64,000 nucleotides of DNA from Marchantia polymorpha subsp. ruderalis (lineage: Eukaryota > Streptophyta > Marchantiopsida > Marchantiales > Marchantiaceae): contig AP031353.1 in the NCBI GenBank assembly GCA_037833965.1, positions 12,650,501 to 12,714,500 of the forward strand. The letters are read 5' to 3'. Every line of letters starts with the position of its first letter. The stretch's first letter is position 1. Positions 50,541 through 61,100 of the stretch are shown here, piece by piece. Below the pieces are notes generated by a model. That model made no database searches. It was not told where the DNA came from and worked only from the letters and a program-made list of their open reading frames with translations. Both the position numbers and the translations under genes were made by a program.

Positions 50541-52062
50541 GTTAACTCTATTTTGTGCAGCCTTGGAGGAGGAAAAACTACCGTCTATACCAGCGCACAC
50601 ATGACCTAACATCACGAAGAGAGAAAGAGTATTGTGCTAACTATATCTGCTGACTTGGCATCATGCACACATCAGAAGAAATTAATCAAAGTCTTGTCGC
50701 GCCATGGCATTGACTCCCCACGAACGTGTCGACTTGACGGCTTTACTAGAAACAATAGACTTTTGAGGATCAGAGGGCCTCGCTATTAAGCTCCCGGTAA
50801 CATGACAACAACAACCTAACTGCTTGGCTTCGAACGGAGAACTAAAGAAGGGTGACTGCAGAAGTAGCACCTACTTGTGACTCGAGATGTTGCAGCAGAA
50901 TCATGTCATCATCACATCTCAAATTCCACATCTTGACTCCCAAGTTTAATGTAGACGATGCATAACGAAAAGATAAACACCAAGTTCTCTTCACTGCGTC
51001 CCCATGGCGAATCTAACGGTGTAACATTGAAGCAGAAGGCACCATACTGGTGAAAACAATCTATGGAGCTGGACGGAGTGGATGACATATGAAACCGGCC
51101 AAAAAATTATTACTCTTCTCAATGCCTGCCTTTCACGTTCCTAGCAGATCAAATAAGAGGTGGAACTCAAATTGAAGCCAGTCGACAAGGAAAAGGAAAA
51201 ACTTTAATATCAATTTGAGCTCTTCAGTAGAATGTTGCCAACAGTTTGTTCGCGATCTTGCTTGCAAAAGCAATTGCAAACAGAATGGGCATACCAAGCA
51301 AGATTCATGATGTGTTGTGTCCCGAAGTCACAGAGCAATGTCCGTGCTCTAGAGGATGGTGATCTTGCCCAAGGAGAAGCCACAGCCTCCTCCAACAGCA
51401 ATCGGAAGAGCTGCACCTAGACACCGGAAGATGCAATATCTAGCTCTTTCTCATTCTGGAACTGCCTACACAAAATAATGTACTTCCACGTTTCTTCCTT
51501 CGATCACCAGTCTCGTTCTCGGTCTAATCTTTAATATTGTTTCCAAAGTAGATAAAGATAAATGCATAATCACTTGTGGAAAGATAAACGCATGGGTGTA
51601 TTGAGATACTTGAAAAAGAATCACATTTCCCAATAAACGAAGAGATTAAAATTAAAGTAGATGAACTACTGATAGAATGGTATATAATACACTTGTTTAC
51701 ACAGATTCGTTGAGAACTCGACGCTTTTCCCCTTACCAAGACCAGACTGAACGGCCGTAGACTTTCTTGAAACAGCTCTCACATCTTCGTCTACTGAAAA
51801 CGTTCAACTGGATATGGAAAAAGATGATCATGCAATGTGCCGAAATCAACTACGCGTTAGCCAATCTTCTGCTCTTCGCATGAAACTGAAACAGAGGACT
51901 TCCTAAGACAAAATTTTGGAAGTTTAGTCAAGTTACACAATCCTACAAAACGGCAGAGAATCAAGTAGGAAACAAGCTCAAGTAGCTGAACCCATGATCA
52001 ATTTATTGATCAAAATTTGAGTGAACACCTTAAAAGTGACAGATGAATAAAACCTAGACGCC
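50541..52062. other. No gene recognised; 3' side of the CCDC47-like gene
   Basis: Short frames (50682-50870 -, 51232-51420 +, 51524-51739 -) show no domain signature. The part nearest 52063 is probably the 3' UTR of the minus-strand CCDC47-like gene. Confidence 0.4.
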
Positions 52063-54525
52063 TCAGTGAGCTCGGGTCATTTTAATTTTCGGCATAGCCT
52101 TCTTCAACTGTCGGGCACGCTCCTTTTCCTCTCTTTTGCGCATAAACTCTGGACTCAGCTTCGCAGCCTCAGCTTCTTCTAAAGCTTTTCGCCTCTCCTC
52201 TTTCTTTCTAAGTAGGGCTTCATGACGAGCACCTTGATTTTCCTTAAACGCCTCCTGAGCTACTTTGGCTCTAGCATTCTCTGCTTTCAAGCGTGTCTGA
52301 GGGAAAGCAAAATGCGACAGAAAGAGTAAGTGGAACAGAACACAAAAATCTCAAAGAACAGTCGATATTAGGACTCAACGTGGGCGTATGACCAAAGAAC
52401 TGTGGATTAAAACCTAATCCAGACAGCTAAGTATGTCCATCCTGACTGACTTACACCTGGTTCAAATAATCAAGACAACAACAAATATGCAAAACTGGAC
52501 AACCAGAAATAGGGGACAACAGCAGCCAAATGGCATGATCTTGCAAAGCTAGAATGTTCTCCTGCATCCTACGTAAGAAGCAGTCTGGTAGTGAACAGTT
52601 CTTCCGAAAGTATTTACGACGAGCGTATCGACTCCTACTGATATATGCATAAATTTCAACTCTAAGGGCTGTGTCATGACAGTAAACAAGTTTCACGAAC
52701 TTCACACATGCAAACATGACAACCATTGTTAAATTTACCTGCGGGCTTAGCTTGTACCGTCCCACAGCATCTATAAAGTATGTTACAGTGGAGATCAGAC
52801 GTGACATCTCTGCCATTCGATCTTCAGATGGGATGGTAAATTTGAACTGAAGAACCTTCCTGTGTGCACCGTATGGGCTCTGATCGGTGAAGTGCATGGA
52901 GATGAAGTGGCTGGCAAACTTTTCAAAAGCTTTTTCTCCAAACACCTGCCACTCAGACCATCCGACAAGATACTCAGAAACACGCCATCTCACAGCATCC
53001 CACGAACATCGTCAACAAAAAACTAGTCCAAAGGCTAGTCCAATATTCAACAAGTAGTTGCGTTCCTCGTATCATGCGTACTTGAAGTCTTCCGCAGCTC
53101 CGTACACACATTATGGAGAATCGATTTACGGCAAACTGTGAAAACATTACAAAACTAACGTGAACTAGACAAGTAAGCTCTCTTCATACCGAAAAAAGAA
53201 AATGCCTAACGGAGTCACTCGAGTATCAACGAGCGGGTCATACTCGCATCATCAAAAGCCGGTCCTGGAAATTGGGTTGATTTTGATATCCTTCGAAGCG
53301 GGGAGGACAGAGAGCAATTTCATTTACTTAGTAAGAGTGATTAAGTTGTAGGCAAAGTGGCAAACGAACAGTGCCATGATCATCGGGACATGTCCCACGT
53401 TCTCATAAACACAGACAGAGGAAGAAAGTTCACCTGTTCCAGCAAAGCATCTGTCATCAGATCAGTGGCCACCTCCCGCGACTCACTAATTGCTGTCAAT
53501 TCCTCCGACAACCACTTCCTATTTGTCACGTTGATGATCGAGGCATATTGCAGCAAATCCGCCCTTTCCTTGTGCATTGTCTTGGCATTCTTCCTTCGCG
53601 CCACGGCGAAGACGAGTGAGTCCATGGAGTCTTCGTTCATGAAGACGTCGACGGTCATTTCATCCTTCCTAGGACTGATCATATACCATATAAGCGCGAT
53701 CAGATCGTGGCGACTCTGGAAATCCATGGTGGCCAGCAGACCTTCGCAGTACCGCCTGCCACTGGCATAGAACTTGAACACATTTTGCCCCTCCTTCATA
53801 AGCAAGGGAGAATCTACACCATCTCCTGTACCCAACAAGCTAAAGTTTTTGTCAAAGACACCGTCTTTGCAAGCGAACTGAGCTGCCCAGGCAAGTGCAA
53901 GCTTCTCATTGCGCTTGCGCCCAACGAAGTAGACAGTTATGTAGGCGATCAGGAACAAAATTGACACGGCCTCAATGTAGTAAGTCTGAGGTCCTTTGGG
54001 CACCACCTGCTTCTTAGTAGCAGCGGCAGCGGCAGTAGGTGTGGACTGCTTGGATCCAGCCGGGCTAGTTTCTCTAGGAGGTGTGACGATGAGCTCCTCC
54101 GCCGTCTCCTCAGGCAGACCTTCGAACTCATCTTCGTCCCAAAACTCCTGCACTTTTTTCACCTCGCTGTCTTTGACCAACCCTGATGGCGAACTGGGAG
54201 TGGAAATCCCGTCGCTTTTCAGGTCCACAGTCTCGTCGTCATCCTCCACCTCGGAAGGCGGGCCCCGATCGTTTTGGAAGCCGGGTTCCTTCAACACGGG
54301 AGGCGGCACCACAAAAGGCTCGCCCAAATCCTCCTCAATCTCTTCGAGCTCGTCACCGAAACCCTCAAATTCGGCAGACACTGCCACAACCAGGCCCGAG
54401 GTACGCACAATTTCCTGCCCCAGCAGTGCCAGCACCGCCAGCACCACCAACCACCAGGACAAACGATCGAACCTCAGCAGACTCCCCACCCAGCGGTGAA
54501 TCTCGCCCCTGCCGGACCGCCCCAT
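52063..54525 (-). CDS. CCDC47-like ER membrane protein (DUF1682, At5g49945 class), 3 exons
   Basis: Exons 53434-54525, 52739-52945 and 52063-52296 (minus strand) join in phase 0 at CAG/GT donors, giving 510 residues. Residues about 20-50 form a hydrophobic signal sequence. An acidic region follows (for example DELEEIEEDLGEP), then a transmembrane helix at about 186-206 (AVSILFLIAYITVYFVG), a cytosolic DUF1682 domain (AWAAQFACKDGVFDKNFSLLG, VFGEKAFEKFASHFISMHF) and a Lys/Glu/Arg-rich coiled-coil tail ending KKAMPKIKMTRAH. Both the domain and the tail match the plant protein At5g49945. The animal homologue CCDC47 belongs to the PAT complex of the multipass translocon and helps insert membrane proteins at the ER; the same role here is inferred. 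The start is the first ATG before the signal sequence. Confidence 0.92.
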
Positions 54526-57341
54526 TTCGATCTCCTCTCTTGCCTCTCCTCCCCTCCTCCTCTACAGATCAGAAGCGCCCAATGCTTCCCGAATGGCGCC
54601 CGCAAGATGTCCCGATGAGCTCTGCTCTACAGCCCGTGCTGCGCTCTACAACCTGTCGTTCCGTCCGTCCGTCTGCCTGAGAGTGTGCGTGCTAGCCTGC
54701 CTACGGCTCACAGTCGAGCATTTGCTCGATCATCCGAGTTCCGAAGGTGTCATTTCAATCGAGCACTTTTGCTCCCCGAGCTGCCCTTTATTAGGGTTTC
54801 ACACGTTCAGGCCACCTCCACGATGCTCCATACAAGAACAGTAGAGCACAGTGGAGTTAAGACCAGGCCAGCGAGCATGATCGGCGTCTGCCCACCAACA
54901 AGCCAAGGGCCGAACGGCAGCTGAGAGTAGCATTCCATTCTTCTGGCTCTCATTTTGCCTGCTTCCAAATTGCCAACTGCCCGATTTGGATCCCGATCGG
55001 TTTGATTCCGGCACGGTCCGCCGAAACTGGAACCCTCGGCTCTGGATTTGGCTTCTGAGAATCGCCTTCGGGCGGGGCCTTCATAAACGCTCTAATGCCC
55101 ACACTTCGTTCCTCGAAACGGACACGCGCCACGTGTTCCCACCCTGAAACGACAACCGCATCCGAGGCAGGATCTGCATTGAAAGTATCAGTGGGAGATG
55201 TTTTCAGGACCTGCGGTGAAAATTTCCTCCTTTTAGGAGTAAAAAGTCTGCGTTGACTCGTACCGTGCTAATGGTCGACTGGTCCATTTTCATGTGCTTA
55301 TGTTTTTTTTAAACAGGGCATATTATGATTGTTTCTCCAAAAAAAATAACATATGAACTTCGACACATCCAGTTTGAAAATGTAGACAGATCCGATAAAA
55401 TGGTCAAGAGAGCAGACAACAACTCCGCCATTTGCCAGATTTCATCAGGTGAATAAGTGAAGGTCAGATGAGGTTGAAACATGCATATTATTTGAGAGTT
55501 GGGATTGAAACTTAGAACTCGGCGCTAGAACTCAAAGATACCTTTTTTTTTTCCAAAGTTGAATGTCATCACAATTTTGATTGTATATAACGGGGAGTAA
55601 GCATTCAATGATAAAGTAAAGAAAATGATCCTTCGAGCATCTTCTGCCAAATTTGATACCATAGGTTTGGATATAGCATCAATACTTTGATGTTATATCC
55701 GAATCTACTTTGCAAAAATGAATACTCCAGCCAACTCTCTATGAAGCAACGTATGATTATCATGTAATTTTTTATTGCTAATTGGAATTGTCATGATTCT
55801 CATTTACCAAATTACTTGACTTTGACATAGAATGAGAGAACAACCATTTCCTTAAAATCTCATTCATCATAGTTTTTAGATTATTATTTTTCAAAATTGT
55901 TCAACGGTGGAGAGATTGAATAGGTTGACTCCAATGCATCTAGGAGCTTCTCCATATAGTTCAATTGTGGTGCTTCCTTTCTCGATATGTGTAAGATCAA
56001 AAACCATTGATATGAAACTGCTAGTACATGTGCATCAAGATATGCAATGCAAAGATTGCACAATCTTGCAATGCAATGATGTTCGATGCATTAGTTGGAT
56101 GATAAATAGATACAAGAGGTAATTTATAATTGTATATGTGTTTACAAATGATGGCTGTCATTAGTTGGATATAAACTTTGAATAAAAAAATTTGTTATAT
56201 TTCTTTTTAGAACCTCATGCAAGGAATTGTATATGTTACAAAGCAATGTTTCATTTAGTGACGGTTAACCGCCAATGTGGTGATTTTTAATTAAGTCAGT
56301 CCAAAACTTGGTGATTTTTAGCTAATTGTGGCAGCCTTCGGCCGCCACAATTTGGCTTTTGAACAATAATGCAGTCAAAGGCTGCCGCCACTGTGGCAGT
56401 AGCAAAGTTAAGTGCAGCCGCATGATGCCGCCACATCCAGCCGTTTACTTTGAAGGGAGTTTGCATGCTAGTGCATTCCACTACACAAAGGCAGTGGCTG
56501 TAAAAAATTTGGTGTGTTCAATAGTCGACAACAGCGCTTGGCGATGAAGTTTCAAAAACCCCGCGTCACATCTCAAAGTCGGTAAAGTTTGCACTCTGTG
56601 ACCCGAATATACATGCAGCAGCCAACCCTTCTGCAACGATGTTCGGACCTTAATTCGATTACTGGCTTTGGTGCACGCTCTTGATGTTCCATATGTGTTG
56701 CAAGGGCAGAAGGATGTCCGTCCAAGCTATCTGTCTGTCTCTTGTCGTGATAGCTTGCATTTTGATTGGTGGTGGTAAGGATATCAACTGCCCAGACCAT
56801 CCATTTCAATACACAGCCCTAGGCACATACTTGGGCATCTTTAGCAGACAATCTGTGACTATCCCAAATACTGTCAAAGCCAAAGCCTTGGCCGCCAGCA
56901 AGAAGAAGAGAAAGGATGTGCCACTAGAGGCTGTTCTCGTAGATTAGCCAGCGGTGAGAACATCTATTGCGTTAACTCTCGAGCTGTGTGTTGGTTGCCG
57001 TCTCCCACAAGACCTGTTTCAAACTGAGAACTCCGTGATCTAGTGATGCAGGACGACCATAATCAACAAAACACCACGACTACTTCAGTCAGCCGGTATT
57101 CACATCCCTGATATGGCAGTTGGCTCTAGCACTTAGCCTAACAGCTCTCAGCCAACCGCATTATATCAGGCTGCTACACTTGTTGCAGCCCATGAGAAAG
57201 CTAGTGTTGCTATCCACACACTTGTTACTGAGAACAAGCGGACTGCAAAGAAACCAACACGTGATCATGCTGCAACATACACCAACCGGCAGCTCTGCAA
57301 CCTCCGGGCTGACTCTCACTCAGGTTTACCTCTGATGGCTT
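54526..57341. other. Upstream region of CCDC47-like gene and retroelement left flank
   Basis: 54526-55150 is GC-richer and is the likely promoter and leader of the CCDC47-like gene. From 55.2 to 56.2 kb the DNA is AT-rich without genes. The stretch 56.3-57.3 kb has open + frames (56681-56947, and about 57139-57341 running into the LTR) with no recognised family, perhaps an older element into which the Ty3 element inserted. Confidence 0.4.
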
Positions 57342-57591
57342 TGTGGTAGCGCATCATGGTTCTAGAAGACTAAGATTCATACTCTCACTCATGTCACAAA
57401 CACCTTCTCTCACAAACTCTCATGTATCACTCCAACTCACACACACAAACTCTCCTCACATCACCCTCTTCACATAAACGCAAACACACGTCGATACTCC
57501 AAGATACTCGAAAACTTCACTCCTTCATTATTGAAACAAGTCCTCACACATGACTCTCCAAACTTGCTTGAGAGGTGCTACTCTACCTCTC

Positions 57592-57599
57592 TATTTATA
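57592..57599 (-). promoter_or_regulatory. TATA box of the LTR promoter
   Basis: The minus strand reads TATAAATA here, inside the LTR and correctly oriented for transcription of the element, about 250 bases from the LTR's outer end. Confidence 0.55.
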
Positions 57600-57906
57600 C
57601 TACTTGAGAAGTTACCATAGTAACATGTGGTAATTTCTCCTAACTTACTTTTACCTAGGTAAGTTTGACTAACCTTCTCTACGTGGCAACATGCCATTGG
57701 CCTACCTAAACCTTCTAGAAGCTTCCGGAATCCAAGGTTGAGGTGGCGACATGCCATTGGAAGCTTTTAAACTTCTACAAGCTTCCTAGCCACTAAGTCA
57801 ACATTAGACTTAGTCTAGCCAATCATCTTTCATACATTTAGTTAAACCAATCAAATCCAAGCTTCTAGTCAAATATCTAATCCCTTGGAATCTAGAACTT
57901 TTGTAT

Positions 57907-57962
57907 AAGACAAAATAGAAGTGCTCACTCCTTGTAAAAGACAAAATAGAAGTGCTCACTCC
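57907..57962. repeat. Two 25-bp direct repeats within the LTR
   Basis: Two identical copies (57907-57931 and 57938-57962) are spaced 31 bases apart, about 310 bases upstream of the LTR TATA box in the element's orientation. The position suits U3 enhancer repeats. Confidence 0.85.
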
Positions 57963-58179
57963 ATTCTTCTAGAACTCCGCTAATTACTCCGCCAACTATA
58001 GACATTGTAGCTAAACTTAGTCATGACTAGATAAACTTAGTTATAACTAACTAGTTTAGTCATAACTAGCTAGTCTTAGCTATGCCTTGGCTAATCATCC
58101 TTATTCCCTTGACCACTTCTAAGACTTAGTACATATGTGCAACACCCGGTCTTACATTTACCCCCGGACCAAGATTTCA

Positions 58180-61100
58180 CTACGCCCTCGGAGTGAAAGA
58201 ATCTGATCTTCGATGGAATAACTTCAACTTGTCGTGGTTGACTCGATCGAAGTGACGTCCTCCTAACTCCTTGATGTCATAAGTGAAATTTCCCCACACC
58301 TTCTCAACTATGAAAGGTCCAAAATACTTAGGAAGAAACTTTTTCCTAGCTCTCTTGTATCTAATTGCATCAAAGAGCATCACCCAATCACCTTCCTTGA
58401 ACGGCTTCAAGTTCTGGTTTCCACTTCGTTTGTCGTGATACTTCTTCTGCAACTGTTGAGCCCGCTCCACTCGTACCATGGCTAATGCTCGAGCTTCCTC
58501 CAACTCCATCAATTGTTGTTGGCGAGACTTGATGGCTTCTGCTCCATTTGATTTCTTCAACCTTTGCTGGATTGTTGTGAATGTTGTCAAGTCAAACTGT
58601 ATGGGAAGTTTTGACTCAACTCCATACACCATCCGAAAAGGTGAGTATCCGGTAGATGTCTTCCATGTTGTGCGATACTCCCATAAGATAGCATGGAGCC
58701 TCTTGTCCCAATTGTGTTTACTCCCGTCCATGTCTGCATCCTTGGCCAACATCATACACAAAGTGTAGTTGGTCCGCTCCGCCAACCCGTTAGCGTTAGG
58801 TTTGTAGGAAGTGGTTACTCGAGCCTTGATGGAAAAGTGCTCCAACATGGCTTGAATCATACTTCCCACAAATTCTCCTCCTCTATCTGATACTAACTCC
58901 AATGGACAACCAAATCGAGTAATGATTCTCTCATATAAAAATCTACCAACCTCCTTCTCATTAGTAGATTTAAGTGGTCTTGCCTCTACCCACTTCGTAA
59001 GATAATCTGTAGCTATCACAATGAACTTATTCCCTCGAGGAGTAAGATTCAAAGGTCCTACAAAATCTATTCCCCACTTTTCAAAAGGACCTAACACTGG
59101 TACAGAAATCATAGGAGGGGTTTTCATGGACTTTTTAGCAAAAGCTTGACACACATCACAACTTTTGCAATATTCCACACAATCCTTAAAAATACCCTTC
59201 CAATGATAACCAGCATCAAGAATTTTGAAGGCAGTTACCTTCCCCGCAAAATGTCCTCCACATACTGCACCATCATGAAACTCCTTCATGAGTTGTAGTG
59301 CCTCTCCTCTCCCAACCGCCCTTCGTAGAAGTCCGTCAGCTCCTTGATGAAAAAGTACCTTCTCCATGATCATATAAGGTTGACATCTCTTCACTAATGC
59401 ATTTTTCTCCCTTTGATGCATTCCTTGAGGAAACTCTCCTCTAGAGATGAAATCCCAAATTTCCTTGTACTCCTCCGGTACTGTTGTCACCGTGTCCATG
59501 ACTAGCAAGTCCTCATCCGGAAAGGTGTCATCTACTGACTGATCTCCTCCATCATCATATGCTCTCGACATCAAATCCGCATTAGCATGCTTCTTTCCAG
59601 GTCTATCCTCAATGGTATAATCAAACTCTGCTAGTAGTAGCTTCCATCTAGCTATCCTCCCTTCAGCATTAGGCTTGTTGAAAATGTATTTCAAAGCCTT
59701 ATGATCAGTCACTATAGTGAATCTCCCACCCAACAAATAATGTCGAAACTTCTTAAGTGAGAAGATTACAGCTAAGGCCTCTCTCTCTGTCACTGAGTAA
59801 TTCTTCTCCGCTTGAACCATTTGTCTACTAGCATAGGCAATTGGATGATCATGCTTTTCATCATCTAATTGACTCAAGGTGCATCCTACAGCAATATTTG
59901 ATGCATCTGTGTAGAGAATGAAAGGTTTACCCCAATCCGGTTTCGCCAAAATTGGAGCCGTCACCAACGCCTTCTTGAGAACTTCGAACGCCTTCTTTGC
60001 AGCTTCATCCTTGAAAATGAGTTCGTACTCCACTCCCTTCTTCATGTAATTCGTCAAGGCATGAGCTTTGTTGGAGAAGGACAAGATGAACCGTCGATAG
60101 TACCCCACCATACCAAGGAATTGCCTCAACTTGGTTAAAGTCGCCGGAAAAGGTAACTCCATGATCCGTGTCACCTTCTCTGGGTCCACCGCTATACCAT
60201 TCTTGGAGATGATATGCCCCAACAATAGGCCTTCCTCACATCCAAAAATGCATTTTTCTGGATTGAGTGAAGCCTTAGCTTCCTCCAGCCGTTGAAGTAT
60301 TTTGATCAAATGATCAAAATGATCCGCTTTCCTCCCGTAAACACAAAAATCATCTATGAAATCCCTTACAAACTTTCCAATGAAAGGTTCAAACACTCTA
60401 TTCATGAACCTTTGAAAAGTGGCAGGAGCATTACATAGACCAAACGGCATCACTCTAAAAGCGAAGGTTCCCCATGGAGTGGTAAAAGTTGTTTTGAGTT
60501 GGTCTTCTAAGGCAATTTGGATTTGGTTATAGCCACTATAACCATCTCCAAAACTATACCACTCATGACCAGCAACCTCCTCTAGAATCTCATCTATGAA
60601 AGGCAAGGGATAGTAGTCTTTCTTTGTGACAGCATTCAACTTTTTGTAATCTACGCACACTCGTAGCTTACCATTCTTCTTCTTCACTATCACAATTGGA
60701 GACACCCATTCAGAATTTTCTACCTCGTAGATGAAGCCAGCCTCCTTGAGCTTGTCGATCTCCTCCTTCACCACAAGAGCCGTAGGTGGATTTATTCGGC
60801 GTTGCTTTTGCCGAATAGGACGAGCTTTCTCCTCCAACTCGATGCGATGAGTCTCCAACGTCATATGCTTAAGATCCTTGTAACTAAAGGCAAAAACATG
60901 AATATATTTGCGAAATATATCCAGAAACTTTGCCTTTTCCTCCTTGGTAACCTTGGGACCAAACCTGAGAGTGGACAGTCGTCGACACACCTCCTCTTCG
61001 CTCATCTCCACTTTGTCAGGATCTTTCTTCACTCCAGGCCTAGGCAACAACTCCATGGCAGCAATGACTTGTACTTGAACATTATCATCAGAAGAGTACT

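Larger units (their letters stand above)
57342..58156 (-). repeat. 3' LTR of the Ty3/gypsy element (815 bp)
   Basis: Bounded by TGTGGTAGC on the left and CGGTCTTACA on the right, giving the TG...CA ends (TGT/ACA) expected of LTRs. It abuts the polypurine tract on its right. It contains a TATA-like box in the minus orientation and two 25-bp direct repeats. Without the second LTR the boundary is inferred, not confirmed. Confidence 0.7.

Noticed and set aside
53996-54680. Two long + frames (167 and 164 codons)
   Set aside because: Antisense to the first exon of the CCDC47-like gene, which has a clear signal sequence and conserved domain.
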